DNA from: Streptococcaceae bacterium
Lineage (GTDB): Bacteria > Bacillota > Bacilli > Lactobacillales > Streptococcaceae
NCBI GenBank assembly: GCA_022484805.1
Contig: JAKVKP010000008.1
Coordinates: 17,022-81,021, forward strand
Direction: 5' to 3'
Length of the DNA stretch: 64,000 nucleotides
Part shown: one piece after another, positions 1 through 10,202 of the stretch
Numbering within the stretch: position 1 is the stretch's first letter
How the letters are laid out: each line of letters opens with the position of its first letter
Program-made: the position numbers and the translations under genes
The notes under the pieces: model-generated
Seen by the model: only the letters and a program-made list of their open reading frames with translations
Told to the model about the DNA's origin: nothing
Database searches by the model: none

Positions 1-2448
1 CTGTAAATCAGATTTAACCTGATGAAAACGGGCTTCAATCGCCGTTCGTTTTTGAGTGATTGCTTCTTGAGAAGCAGAAATCGTCGTTACTTCATGATCA
101 ATTGTTTTTTTCTTGGCAGAAATTACCGCAATAGACTCCGAAATAGCTTCAATCTTCAATTCAATACTTGGTAAATCAATCGCCTCAATCGCACTTTCCA
201 ATAGCAATCGTTCATTCTCTAAATGCTCAAGCTGAGCCTTGATTTGTGTTGACTGAAATTGCAATTCACTTTGTCTTAGGCGCGCTTGCTCACCTAGATT
301 ACGTTTTGCTTCAAGATCGATGGTCATTTGTTCCATTTTAGCCTGAACCGTTTTTAAATCCTGCTCAAATGTTTGAATTTGTGCCTGATCATCTAGTAGC
401 TTCTGTGACAACTCGGCAATTTCATTTTTAGTAAAGAAATTCGTTTGTTTATTGCGCGAACCACCCGACATCGAACCACCTGGTGCAATCAGTTCACCAG
501 TCAGGGTAACAATTCTTACTTGGAAACGGGCAATTTTTGCCAATTGATTAGCCGTCTTGAAATCCTGAGCAACTACCGTTGTCCCAACTAAATTGGCGAA
601 AACAGGATTTAATTTGACATCGTAGCGAAGCATTTCAGATAGTACGCCAATAAACCCTTCCACTTTTTCTAGCTGAGCCTGTAAGGCAGGATTTAAGCTT
701 CTTGGCTTAATAGTTGTTAATGGCAAGAAGGTCGCACGACCTAGCTTTTTATCCTTTAAAAACTGGATACATTTGGCGGCAACTTTTTCATCACTAACCA
801 CAAGCTGCTGAGCCACCCCACCTATTGCCACCTCAACAGCGACTTCAATTTTAGGATCAAAATCAATTAAATCAGCAACTGTCCCAATCAAACCGTCAAT
901 CGTTGACTTACGATTTAATAGCTCCTTAACACCCCGATAATAATTGGCGTGATTATCCTGAATTGATTTAAGGCTTGTTAATTTAGACTCAGTGATGCGC
1001 GCATCGTCTAATTTATTAAAATATGCAGTTTGAATTTCTGAAAAACTTGTCTTCTCAGCCGCTAGCTGTTTTTCATCCGCTTGATATGCCTCAATAGACT
1101 CTCTTAAAAGCTGATTTTGTGAAGCAATTGATTGAGTTAAAGTTTCTGATTCATTTTTAATTGAAGATTGATTTTGAGCAACTGTCTTTAATTTTTCCGC
1201 TTGAATCACTTGTTCTTTTTCTGCAGTTGCCAGCGTTTGCTCAAGTAGAGATTTTTGGTTGCTCAAGTCTGCTTCATCTTGAACAGCCTTTAAATAATCA
1301 GCACGGAGTGTTTTCAAAATTGCTTCAGGTGTTTGGGCAAATTGAGCCATTTCAGCTTCTGTTTGTGCTAAATCAGCTTTCAATTCAGTAATTTGTGCTG
1401 TTAGCATCGTCTCAGAATCAAGATTTGCTGTTAGCTCCAATTTCAATTGTGCTTTTTCTGCAATTTTTTCAGATTTTTGCACTTGTTTTTCAGATAAGTT
1501 TTGCAAATTAAAATTTTTACTTGCTTCAGTTAGCTGAATTTGATTTTCAAGCTCTGAAATTAACTGGGTGGTAATAAGCAGTTGATTTTGATTTTCCTCA
1601 ATAACTACCTCTAATTGCCGACGATCTTGCTTTAATTTTAGAAGCTCTTGATCATTTTGCTGAAATTGCTTATTAAGCACCATCAATTCATCATTCAGCT
1701 CATTTATCAGCTTCGCCTTAGCTTCAAGGTCTGATTTAAATTGATGAGTAAGTTGAATATTCAGTTGAATATCCTCAGCATTAAATTGCTCAAATAATGT
1801 TAAATAACGCTGAGCTTTCTCACTCTGTACCTTTAGAGGTGCCAATTGCTGAGCTAATTCATAGATAATATCAGCTAGACGTTCAATATTTTCGTTGGTT
1901 TCTAATATCTTTTGAGCGGCTTCCTTTTTACGTACCTTATACTTCAGGACACCAGCTGCCTCTTCAAAAATACCCCGTCTTTCTTCAGGCTTTGAATTAA
2001 AAATTGCTTCAACCTTACCTTGTGAAATAATTGAAAAGGAATCTCTGCCTAAACCAGTATCCATAAAAAGGCCTTGAATATCTTTCAAGCGCACCTTTTT
2101 TCGATTAATTAAAAATTCAGAATCTCCAGTTTTAAAAAGGCGTCTTGTGATAACAACCTCGTCATGATCAATTTCTAAATAACGGTCTGAGTTCTCCAAG
2201 GTTAAAGTAACCTCCGCCATACCGAGCGGCTTACGTGTGCCACTACCTGCAAAAATAATATCTGGCATCTTCGCACCGCGTAAGCTTTTAGCAGACTGCT
2301 CCCCTAGAACCCAACGTAAGCTTTCTGTAATATTACTTTTACCAGAGCCATTTGGACCAACAATTCCAGTCACGCCCATTTCTAAATCAAGTTGCGTCTG
2401 ATTAGCAAAAGATTTAAAACCATTGATTTCAATTTTCTTTAAATACAT
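1..2448 (-). CDS. smc: Chromosome segregation protein SMC (partial, C-terminus beyond window)
   Basis: SMC ATPase of the SMC-ScpAB condensin complex, which compacts and segregates the chromosome. The first 816 codons are visible and stay open to base 1; about 370 residues typical of the family are missing. The start is the ATG at 2448 (MYLKKIEINGFKSFA) behind an AAAGGAG site. Walker A GPNGSGKS lies at residues 31-38. A long coiled coil follows, rich in Glu, Gln, Leu and Lys. The glycine-rich end of the hinge (GELIAPGGSMSGGSRN) is near residue 645, then the returning coiled coil begins. The Walker B/signature half is outside the window. The gene follows rnc, as in many Firmicutes. A short + strand ORF at 1161-1391 inside it is a shadow. 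Confidence 0.96.
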   Translation of the reverse strand, partial: MYLKKIEINGFKSFANQTQLDLEMGVTGIVGPNGSGKSNITESLRWVLGEQSAKSLRGAKMPDIIFAGSGTRKPLGMAEVTLTLENSDRYLEIDHDEVVITRRLFKTGDSEFLINRKKVRLKDIQGLFMDTGLGRDSFSIISQGKVEAIFNSKPEERRGIFEEAAGVLKYKVRKKEAAQKILETNENIERLADIIYELAQQLAPLKVQSEKAQRYLTLFEQFNAEDIQLNIQLTHQFKSDLEAKAKLINELNDELMVLNKQFQQNDQELLKLKQDRRQLEVVIEENQNQLLITTQLISELENQIQLTEASKNFNLQNLSEKQVQKSEKIAEKAQLKLELTANLDSETMLTAQITELKADLAQTEAEMAQFAQTPEAILKTLRADYLKAVQDEADLSNQKSLLEQTLATAEKEQVIQAEKLKTVAQNQSSIKNESETLTQSIASQNQLLRESIEAYQADEKQLAAEKTSFSEIQTAYFNKLDDARITESKLTSLKSIQDNHANYYRGVKELLNRKSTIDGLIGTVADLIDFDPKIEVAVEVAIGGVAQQLVVSDEKVAAKCIQFLKDKKLGRATFLPLTTIKPRSLNPALQAQLEKVEGFIGVLSEMLRYDVKLNPVFANLVGTTVVAQDFKTANQLAKIARFQVRIVTLTGELIAPGGSMSGGSRNKQTNFFTKNEIAELSQKLLDDQAQIQTFEQDLKTVQAKMEQMTIDLEAKRNLGEQARLRQSELQFQSTQIKAQLEHLENERLLLESAIEAIDLPSIELKIEAISESIAVISAKKKTIDHEVTTISASQEAITQKRTAIEARFHQVKSDLQ

Positions 2449-2459
2449 AATACTCCTTT

Positions 2460-2554
2460 AACAGGTAACAGGTAACAAATAACAAGTAATAATTAACAAT
2501 GGATAGTGGGAATTAATTGTTCACTGTTCACTGTTCATTGTTCACTGTTCACTG
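2460..2554. repeat. Two facing arrays of 7-bp repeats between rnc and smc
   Basis: On the + strand, 2460-2501 holds six consecutive heptamers of the type AACAGGT/AACAAAT/AACAAGT/AATAATT/AACAATG. After 11 bp, 2513-2554 holds six more: TTAATTG, TTCACTG twice, TTCATTG, TTCACTG twice. The second set is an inverted relative of the first. In the minus-strand transcript they can pair as a stem of 7-nt periods, AACA against TGTT, with small internal mismatches. The rnc stop codon lies inside the last heptamer. The smc ribosome site directly abuts the other array. The unit GTGAACA puts TGA in all three frames. Confidence 0.85.
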
Positions 2555-3241
2555 CACTAGCTTGTCTAAAGCATTTTTAGCGGCGCTTTGTTCTGCCATT
2601 TTCTTCGATTTTCCAGAACCAAGTCCAATCACTTCACCATCAGCAGAAACATTCATTTCAAAAATACGTTCATGCGCTGGACCAATTTGACGTTCTTCTT
2701 GATATTGAATCACAATTTCACCATTTTGCTGTAAGACTTCCTGAAGCTGTGTCTTGTAATCAATCACGCGTTCATAGGCATCATTTTCTACCTTGGGTAT
2801 CATTACTTGATTGATAAATCGTTCAACTTTACCATAGCCTTGATCAATCAATAGCGCACCCAAAAAGGATTCAAATAAATCACATAAAAGTGAATTTCTG
2901 GTTCTACCACCTGTCGCTTCCTCACCCTTACCTAATTTCACATACTGATCAAAATGACAGTCTCTTGCAAAGCCAGCTAGGCTTTCTTCACGTACAATCG
3001 AGCTTCTTTTTCTTGATAAAACGCCCTCAGGCTCATCTGGATATTTATCAAAAAGATAGCGTGAAATAATCAATTGTAAGACAGCGTCACCTAAAAATTC
3101 CAAACGTTCATTATCTGAAATGTTTAAGAAACGATGCTCATTAACGTAGCTAGAATGCGTAAATGCAGTTTCTAAAGTTGTGATGTCTGAAAAAATAATA
3201 TTAAAATGGTCCTTTAATTCATAGATTAAACCTTGATTCAT
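2549..3241 (-). CDS. rnc: Ribonuclease III
   Basis: Double-strand-specific endoribonuclease that processes rRNA precursors and structured mRNAs; 230 aa, the usual length. The signature NERLEFLGD spans residues 44-52, with the metal-binding acidic pairs E48/D52 and D121/E124 (DLFESFLGA). A dsRNA-binding domain occupies about 158-230 and ends in the lysine-rich [16 protein letters not shown] segment. The start is the ATG at 3241 behind GGGGGC. A TATAAT box at 3287-3292 on the minus strand could serve it. It lies upstream of smc in the same direction. Its stop codon is embedded in the heptamer array, so the spacer RNA could be its own substrate (inference). Confidence 0.96.
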   Translation of the reverse strand: MNQGLIYELKDHFNIIFSDITTLETAFTHSSYVNEHRFLNISDNERLEFLGDAVLQLIISRYLFDKYPDEPEGVLSRKRSSIVREESLAGFARDCHFDQYVKLGKGEEATGGRTRNSLLCDLFESFLGALLIDQGYGKVERFINQVMIPKVENDAYERVIDYKTQLQEVLQQNGEIVIQYQEERQIGPAHERIFEMNVSADGEVIGLGSGKSKKMAEQSAAKNALDKLVQ

Positions 3242-3424
3242 AGTAGCCCCCAGTTGCTATTATCATATAAAATTCAGCTATCCACTATTATACACTAAAT
3301 TAAGGCTTTTATGCTGAATTTCAGCTATAATATCTTTATAGATTGATGAATTAGCAAACTCAATTAATCCGTTAATTATTTAATCATTTCAACAGGTTTA
3401 TTTGCATTCAGGAAAGGAAAATAA

Positions 3425-3700
3425 ATGAAAAAATTATCAATAAAAGTGACCGGTAGAGTCCAAGGTGTTGGCTTTCGCTATTCTACCAAAATTGTTGCTG
3501 ATAAGCTCGGTATTCGAGGTGGTGTTTGGAATTCCGAAGATGGCTCAGTCGGTATCGAGGCAATTGGTGAAAATGAACAAATGGCTGCATTTTTAGATGC
3601 GTTAAAAAAGTCACCTGCACCGTGGGGAAAAGTTGACCAGCTTAAAATTGATGCCAATCCAAAAATTTTAGAAGTAAATAGCTTTGAAATTAGAAACTGA
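3425..3700 (+). CDS. acyP: Acylphosphatase
   Basis: Small cytosolic enzyme that hydrolyses acyl phosphates; 91 aa. The family signature GRVQGVGFRY is at residues 10-19, with the phosphate-binding arginine at R18. The catalytic asparagine is N36 in GGVWNSEDGSV. The C-terminus follows the usual alpha/beta fold. The start ATG is preceded by AGGAAAGGAAAATAA. A TATAAT element at 3326-3331 may be its -10 box. The gene is monocistronic, divergent from rnc, and ends at a bidirectional terminator. The ORF on the opposite strand (3478-3735) is a shadow. Confidence 0.95.
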   Translation: MKKLSIKVTGRVQGVGFRYSTKIVADKLGIRGGVWNSEDGSVGIEAIGENEQMAAFLDALKKSPAPWGKVDQLKIDANPKILEVNSFEIRN

Positions 3701-3722
3701 TTTCTGAATAAATTTTTCAAGG

Positions 3723-3788
3723 AAAAAGTGACCAAAATAGATGATATTACTATTAAAAGTAATTATCTAAATTTTGATCACTTTTTGT
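3723..3788. terminator. Bidirectional terminator between acyP and the ECF S-component gene
   Basis: Inverted arms AAAAAGTGACCAAAAT and ATTTTGATCACTTTTT flank an AT-rich loop. A-runs and T-runs on both sides let it stop transcription from either convergent gene. Confidence 0.75.
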
Positions 3789-3797
3789 GATATTAAG

Positions 3798-4379
3798 CTA
3801 TGCTTCTTTTTTTAGCTGGTTAAAGACTGAATTTGGCATAATTTGTTTTAATTTAACAACAACAAAATACGCAATATTAAAATCAATTAAACTGTGAATT
3901 AAACCGCCACCGCCGATTAAAACGAAAACATAATAGTAAAAATTAACATCAACAGGGTTGGGCTGACCAATATAAAATAACAAAACAACAATGCTTTCAA
4001 CACCAGCATGGATTAGTCCAATCCAGAAATTAAAAAATTGAAACCGCCAATTTGGAAAAAGTGCTTTGCTTGGTTCAATATGCTTGCCGTATTTTTGAAT
4101 ATAAAGCGCACCAATAAAAGCAAAAACAATGTGAGATAAGGCACGCAAGGTAATAATTATCGGTAATCCCGTTAAGAAAAAGCCTAAACTCGTTCCTAAT
4201 GCAACCAAAATTGCAACAACCGGCGAGATAAACATCGCAATCATCACAGGTACATGAGAGGCTAGGGTAAATGAAGCTGGCGGAATGGTGATTTTAGGCA
4301 TAACCATCGGAATTAGAATACCGAGCGCAATTAAAATTGCGGTAATCGTCAATTTTTGTAGATTTACTGTCTGTTTCAA
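3798..4379 (-). CDS. ECF transporter S component, niacin (NiaX)-like
   Basis: Integral membrane substrate-binding component of an energy-coupling-factor vitamin transporter, about 193 aa with five to six hydrophobic helices. The pattern ALGILIPM, then SFTLASHVPVMIAMFISP, then RALSHIVFAFIGA resembles my recollection of the NiaX group, so niacin is the best guess; another vitamin is possible. The shared EcfA/A'/T module is not in this window. Start: the ATG at 4388 sits directly against AGGAG, too close to use. The in-frame TTG at 4379 is 9 nt from that site and is preferred. A TTGACG hexamer upstream (about 4475) could be part of a promoter, but no well-spaced -10 was found. Confidence 0.75.
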   Translation of the reverse strand: MKQTVNLQKLTITAILIALGILIPMVMPKITIPPASFTLASHVPVMIAMFISPVVAILVALGTSLGFFLTGLPIIITLRALSHIVFAFIGALYIQKYGKHIEPSKALFPNWRFQFFNFWIGLIHAGVESIVVLLFYIGQPNPVDVNFYYYVFVLIGGGGLIHSLIDFNIAYFVVVKLKQIMPNSVFNQLKKEA

Positions 4380-4527
4380 CTTTAACATCTCCTATTCATG
4401 ATAAAGGCTGTTTTTTTAGCATTAATTTCCTAACACCTTTGATTTCAAAAGCTATAATACTTTTAACCTTTCGTCAACCCTATATTTAATAATTTTTTTC
4501 ATTATCTAAATAAATTTGCTTTTTAAT

Positions 4528-4570
4528 CAATAAAAAAACGCTATTATTCAATAAATAACGTTTTTCGATT
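4528..4570 (-). terminator. Terminator after rsmA
   Basis: Inverted repeat AAAAACG-cTATTA / TAAATA-ACGTTTTT. On the minus strand it sits 20 nt past the rsmA stop and ends in a T-run. Confidence 0.75.
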
Positions 4571-4589
4571 ACTATTAAATTATAAAAGG

Positions 4590-5483
4590 CTACTCATCCG
4601 ATTCTCGATCAATCGCTTTCGACTTAAAAAGTTGATTAGCTAAGCTTGCAAATTCTTCGATGGACAGACTTTCGCCACGCCTGTTTTGTGCAATTTCTGA
4701 GTTCAAAAAACCAGCTTCTAACCAAGACTTAATTGCAACTGATTTGCCAAAGTGCGAAACGTAATTATTCCAAAGTGTTTTTCGTCGGTGTACAAAGGCT
4801 GCTCTTGTGCATTCAAAGAAAAAATTTTCATCAATCACTTGCGCTCGTGGCTGATTTAATCTTGTTAATTGTAAAATCGCCGAATCCACATTAGGCTGTG
4901 GTAAAAAAACCGTTCTTGGTACAATAAAAGCGACCTTCGCATCCGTATAATATTGAGCTGCAATAGAAAGAGAGCCGTAATTTTTAGTCGATGGCTTAGC
5001 TGAAATTCGATCTGCCACTTCTTTTTGCATCATCACAACAAACTCAGCAATATTGACGCCCGCCTCTAACAGAGACATAATAATTGGTGTTGTAATGTAA
5101 TAAGGCAAGTTTGCAACGATTTTTAAGGGTAATTCTGGATTTTTAAATGTTTGAATGACTGCTTGTAAATCTGCCTGCAGAATATCCTGATTAATAATTT
5201 GGACATTATCAAAATCGCCGAGCGTTTCAGCTAGAATTGGCACCAATCGACGATCAATTTCAAAAGCTTTGACTTCGGCTGCTGCCTCAGCTAAAAACTC
5301 AGTCAAAGCACCAATACCGGGACCTATTTCAATCACATTGATTGTTTTATCAAGCTCGGCAGTTGCTACAATTTTTGCTAAAACATTGCTGTCCTGCAAA
5401 AAGTTTTGACCAAAACTTTTTTTAAATGTAAAGCCATACTTTTTTAAAATCGCTTGGGTACGTGTGGGATTTGCAATTCTCAT
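4590..5483 (-). CDS. rsmA: 16S rRNA dimethyladenosine transferase
   Basis: RsmA (KsgA) dimethylates two adjacent adenosines in the 3' hairpin of 16S rRNA using SAM, late in small-subunit assembly; 297 aa. KSFGQNFL (22-29) is the family N-terminus. The SAM-binding motif EIGPGIGAL is at 52-60. The catalytic motif NLPYYI is at 125-130. A C-terminal helical domain contains HRRKTLWNN. The start ATG at 5483 overlaps the stop of rnmV by one base (TAATG), indicating translational coupling. The tatD-rnmV-rsmA order is conserved in Firmicutes and groups rRNA maturation functions. Confidence 0.96.
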   Translation of the reverse strand: MRIANPTRTQAILKKYGFTFKKSFGQNFLQDSNVLAKIVATAELDKTINVIEIGPGIGALTEFLAEAAAEVKAFEIDRRLVPILAETLGDFDNVQIINQDILQADLQAVIQTFKNPELPLKIVANLPYYITTPIIMSLLEAGVNIAEFVVMMQKEVADRISAKPSTKNYGSLSIAAQYYTDAKVAFIVPRTVFLPQPNVDSAILQLTRLNQPRAQVIDENFFFECTRAAFVHRRKTLWNNYVSHFGKSVAIKSWLEAGFLNSEIAQNRRGESLSIEEFASLANQLFKSKAIDRESDE

Positions 5484-6061
5484 TATTTATTTTTTTCCTC
5501 ATAGTCTTTCATGATACTTTCAATTTCTACCGCTGAAATTTGGAATAGTGCCAGACGCTTCTTAAGTTGCTTTGCATTAGCATAGCCAATTCTTAAGCAA
5601 TCTCCCAAAAAAATTCGACGATTCTTAGCATCGGGACCTAATGTTAAGCCGAGACGATTTAATAATTGTGTATCAACCTCATAACTAGATTGAACGCGTT
5701 CAGATAGAGTATAAACTTTGTCTAGAGCCGCTTTTAAAGCTTTATAATCAGCATGCTCAATACCAAGAGACTTACCCTTCGATTTTGAATTAGGCTTTGC
5801 TTCACTTCTTGTTAAAAAAGCATGGCGTACATCTGGCACCTGTCTTGTGATTTCACGTCTAATCTGTTCCCCTGAAACATCTGGATCAGTAAATACAATT
5901 ACTCCACGAAGCGCGTTGGCCCGCTTAATTTGTTCAATAATTGCTTCACTAACTCCTGAACCACCTGTTTGGATTGTGTCAACATCAAAGAATTGCTTCA
6001 AGCGGACTGTATCATCATGACCCTCAACAACAATTACTTCTTCAATTTTTATTTTGTCCAT
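5483..6061 (-). CDS. rnmV: Ribonuclease M5
   Basis: Toprim-domain nuclease that performs the final maturation of 5S rRNA; 192 aa. The Toprim glutamate is E13 in VVEGHDD. The acidic pair D59/D61 is in FTDPDVSGE. The C-terminal region ([16 protein letters not shown]) matches what I recall of RNase M5 and separates it from primase-like Toprim proteins. The start ATG at 6061 follows AAAGGAG. It overlaps rsmA by one base and follows tatD with a 39-bp gap. Confidence 0.95.
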   Translation of the reverse strand: MDKIKIEEVIVVEGHDDTVRLKQFFDVDTIQTGGSGVSEAIIEQIKRANALRGVIVFTDPDVSGEQIRREITRQVPDVRHAFLTRSEAKPNSKSKGKSLGIEHADYKALKAALDKVYTLSERVQSSYEVDTQLLNRLGLTLGPDAKNRRIFLGDCLRIGYANAKQLKKRLALFQISAVEIESIMKDYEEKNK

Positions 6062-6100
6062 ATGCTCCTTTTCCAGTCAAAGTTTAGATATATTTTATGG

Positions 6101-6871
6101 CTAATCCTTAATTCTAAAAATTCGATGGGCATTTTGAGTAGTTTGCTTTGCAAATGCCTCGAAATCCATTTCGCGTTCTTCAGCAATTCGTTTCGCCGTA
6201 TAATAAGTATACGCTGGCTCATTTTGTTTACCACGATAAGGCATTGGCGCTAGATAAGGGGCATCAGTTTCCACTAGAATACGATTGAGTGGTGCCATTT
6301 TTGCTACCTCTCTAAGCTCGGGTGCTTTTTTAAAAGTGACCACACCACTAAATGAAAGATACATTCCTAAATCGAGAAATTTCTGCGCAGCAGCCACTTC
6401 ACCAGAAAAGCTGTGCATAATCCCACCTGCTTTCGGCAATCCCTCACTTTTTAAAATTCGATAAGTATCTTCAAGAGCATCACGCGTATGGATAACAATT
6501 GGTAAATCGAACTGCTTTGCCAATTGGATTTGTCTACGAAATACCTGTTCTTGAATTGCCTCACCTGCGGTCATCCAATGATAGTCCAAGCCAATTTCCC
6601 CAAGCGCCACAACCTTTTGATCATTAAGATGACTAATCAAAAAAGACTCTATTGCCTGATCATAGCTGCCTGCCTCTGTTGGATGCCAGCCGATAATGCT
6701 GTACAAATTCGGAAAGCGTTTTGATAATGCCAAGCTTTTTTCAATGGTTGGTTGATCAAAGCCAACAATCGCCATTTCAGTCACTCCTAGTGCCTTGGCA
6801 CTTTCAATCTTCTCTGCTTCAACACCCGCAAATTGCGCAACATTTAAATGCGTATGCGTATCAAATAACAT
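6101..6871 (-). CDS. tatD: TatD family metal-dependent DNase
   Basis: Metal-dependent hydrolase of the TatD/YabD TIM-barrel family, associated with DNA repair and DNA degradation; 256 aa. Metal ligands visible in order: H6 and H8 (FDTHTHLN), E92 (ALGEIGLDYHW), H128 (VIHTR), H153 (MHSFSG) and D203 (VETDAPYLAP). It is the first gene of the probable tatD-rnmV-rsmA operon. The natural substrate of this paralogue cannot be told from sequence. Confidence 0.94.
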   Translation of the reverse strand: MLFDTHTHLNVAQFAGVEAEKIESAKALGVTEMAIVGFDQPTIEKSLALSKRFPNLYSIIGWHPTEAGSYDQAIESFLISHLNDQKVVALGEIGLDYHWMTAGEAIQEQVFRRQIQLAKQFDLPIVIHTRDALEDTYRILKSEGLPKAGGIMHSFSGEVAAAQKFLDLGMYLSFSGVVTFKKAPELREVAKMAPLNRILVETDAPYLAPMPYRGKQNEPAYTYYTAKRIAEEREMDFEAFAKQTTQNAHRIFRIKD

Positions 6872-6963
6872 GATTCAATTCTACCGCCTTCCAATAACTA
6901 CTTATTCTTATATTATAGAGTAAATGATGATTTGCGACCAGTATGAAATATTGTTCTACTGTT

Positions 6964-7000
6964 TCAAAACAGAAAACGATCAGAATAGAAAATCCTGACC
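6964..7000 (-). terminator. Probable terminator after pyrG
   Basis: On the minus strand, GGTCAGGAT...ATTCTGATC forms a stem followed by GTTTTCTGTTTT, starting about 12 nt past the pyrG stop. The tail is interrupted, so the terminator may be leaky. Confidence 0.55.
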
Positions 7001-7011
7001 GCCTTATCAAA

Positions 7012-8658
<1,647 letters not shown>

Positions 8659-8826
8659 TTACCAGAAAATTGAAAAATAGACTCGTTCTGCGTTAATCTG
8701 TCCGAACCCTTGCCATACAAACACAGAATTGATCTATTTAGCTGTTTTAATCAATTTAACCAGTTGAATCAACCAACCTACTGCCCTTTTATCACGAACA
8801 TTACCAAGGGGAATAGCTATAAATTA

Positions 8827-8879
8827 AGAAAGCCCCCTATCTAAGATAGGGAGCTTTGATTTAACCGTTCATGGTGCCC
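8827..8879 (-). promoter_or_regulatory. pyrG CTP-sensing attenuator (GGGC start plus terminator hairpin)
   Basis: The predicted transcript starts with GGGC at 8879-8876 and then folds AAAGCTCCCTATC TTA GATAGGGGGCTTT (8827-8856) into a terminator. This is the arrangement described for Bacillus subtilis and Lactococcus pyrG. At low CTP, polymerase stutters before the first C and adds extra G residues. These pair with the GCTCCCT strand and prevent termination. Both key parts, GGGC and GCTCCCT, are present. The tail after the stem (CTTAATTT) is only moderately T-rich. Confidence 0.85.
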
Positions 8880-8886
8880 GAAAACT

Positions 8887-8915
8887 ATACTACTGAAAAA
8901 AATAGAATTAGTCAA
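8887..8915 (-). promoter_or_regulatory. pyrG promoter
   Basis: The -35 TTGACT (8910-8915) and -10 TAGTAT (8887-8892) are separated by 17 bp on the minus strand. The first transcribed base is predicted 7 nt further on, at the GGGC. The promoter sits just before the rpoE stop codon. Confidence 0.75.
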
Positions 8916-8918
8916 CCC

Positions 8919-9515
8919 TTAATTTTCATCTTCTTCGTCTTCATCCAAATCGTCTAAATCATCATCATCGTCTTCTTCGTCGATTTCGACATCTTCCTCA
9001 TCAGCATCTACGACAATTTCTTTTAAATCACTATCGTATGCGACAATTTCTTCATCATCATCGTCATCAATTGCCTTGTCAGAAATATCATCATCGTCAT
9101 CATTAAACTCATCATCATCTTCTGGATCATCATCATTATAATCGATCACATCATCATCTGGTGAATTAATAAAGGCGTTAACCTTACCATTACGTTTTTT
9201 ACGTTTAACAGTTTCTTCCTCATCGTCTTCTTCTAAATGAGTCACCGCTTCATCGATTTCATCAATTGCATACCAAGAACGGAGACCCCATTTATTATCG
9301 CCAAGAGAAATAAAGCTACCGTCAATATTTAAATCGGTATAAAAGCGAGATAGAGTTTCCTTTATTTCGGTATCTGCTTTTCCTAGATACTCTTGAATTG
9401 CATTTACGAGATCATTAAAATACATTTCTTCGTTTTTTTGTTCTAGTAAAGCATGGGCAACTTCAATCATTGAAAGTTCGGCTCTGTTTTGTCCTTCAAA
9501 TACGTTAATTTTCAA
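8919..9515 (-). CDS. rpoE: DNA-directed RNA polymerase delta subunit
   Basis: Gram-positive accessory subunit of RNA polymerase that speeds recycling and sharpens the response to initiating NTP levels; 198 aa. The N-terminal HARE-HTH fold covers about 1-95 ([22 protein letters not shown], then [13 protein letters not shown]). The remainder, from about 105, is a disordered tail made almost wholly of Asp and Glu. The start codon is TTG at 9515, 8 nt from AGGAG. It has its own strong promoter (9605-9633). No terminator is seen before pyrG, so read-through into the pyrG leader is possible. Confidence 0.96.
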   Translation of the reverse strand: MKINVFEGQNRAELSMIEVAHALLEQKNEEMYFNDLVNAIQEYLGKADTEIKETLSRFYTDLNIDGSFISLGDNKWGLRSWYAIDEIDEAVTHLEEDDEEETVKRKKRNGKVNAFINSPDDDVIDYNDDDPEDDDEFNDDDDDISDKAIDDDDDEEIVAYDSDLKEIVVDADEEDVEIDEEDDDDDLDDLDEDEEDEN

Positions 9516-9604
9516 TTAAGGTACTCCTTCGTCTATTTTCATTTATCAGTTCAAAATGGCACGTAAACAAAACGTTTCAATTTGTCTGCTACAGTCCTTA
9601 TACC

Positions 9605-9633
9605 ATTATAGAGATAGAAGCACGTTTAGTCAA
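9605..9633 (-). promoter_or_regulatory. rpoE promoter
   Basis: TTGACT (9628-9633), 17 bp, TATAAT (9605-9610) on the minus strand. This is one of the closest to consensus in the window. It gives a leader of about 80 nt before the TTG start. Confidence 0.85.
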
Positions 9634-9664
9634 AATTTTTTATTAAAACTCCTCAAAATAGTTG

Positions 9665-10030
9665 TCAAATGCTGACGACAAGTACCAACCAACAAATCAA
9701 ATAAGTAAAAATCGAAAATAAAAAGGTTAGACGCCAGAACATTTTAAAAAATTTACCATAATAAAATTCTTGATAACGATAAATTTGAAAGCCAACGACT
9801 GTTAAAGCGATAAAAAGAATCGATAAGGAAAAATTAGGTAAAATTGAATTGGTAAATAGCCGTCGCGTCATTTCAAAAATACCGTAGATTAAAAAAAAGG
9901 TACCCAAATCAGCAGCATTAATCGCTAAATATTTTTTGATACCCGAAAATTTAATTAAAAATTGGCTCGCAACCAATACTATTATCGGAAAAATTAGCCA
10001 AAATAATATTGTTAATATCTTAATCATCAC
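9665..10030 (-). CDS. DUF3397 family membrane protein
   Basis: Small integral membrane protein of 121 aa with four hydrophobic segments (about 5-25, 38-55, 68-85 and 98-119). The closing pattern KFFKMFWRLTFLFSIFTYLI fits the DUF3397 family as I remember it. That family is found in Firmicutes, often near the division genes; its function is unknown. Here it stands between rpoE and proB rather than next to mraZ. Its 3' end abuts the rpoE promoter. The promoter must lie in the 170-bp gap shared with divergent proB. No function is inferred. Confidence 0.7.
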   Translation of the reverse strand: MMIKILTILFWLIFPIIVLVASQFLIKFSGIKKYLAINAADLGTFFLIYGIFEMTRRLFTNSILPNFSLSILFIALTVVGFQIYRYQEFYYGKFFKMFWRLTFLFSIFTYLICWLVLVVSI

Positions 10031-10139
10031 TAAAATCCTTTATTAATTTATTTTGTTAGGCTGTTTTTAATATTTTTTCACCTTAGCTAATATTTATCTT
10101 AACATGAAACTTTCAATAATATTAATATTTCATAAATTA

Positions 10140-10148
10140 TGTTAGAAT
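10140..10148 (+). promoter_or_regulatory. Probable proBA promoter (extended -10)
   Basis: TG-T-TAGAAT at 10140-10148, with TAGAAT as the -10. No good -35 is seen 17 bp upstream; extended -10 promoters can work without one. Confidence 0.5.
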
Positions 10149-10202
10149 ATTTTTAAATCTGTACGTCAGTTTTGGCGATTAAGTTAGTAAGGAAAATGTT
10201 GG

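Noticed and set aside
1161..1391. 76-codon + strand ORF within smc
   Set aside because: It lies antisense to a confidently read SMC coiled coil, has no ribosome site and shows the Leu/Gln/Phe bias of a shadow frame.
2460..2554. CRISPR-like repeat
   Set aside because: Units are 7 bp with no spacers; this is a short tandem array, not a CRISPR.
3478..3735. 85-codon ORF antisense to acyP
   Set aside because: Complement of the acylphosphatase frame, with no own signals; acyP has full motifs.
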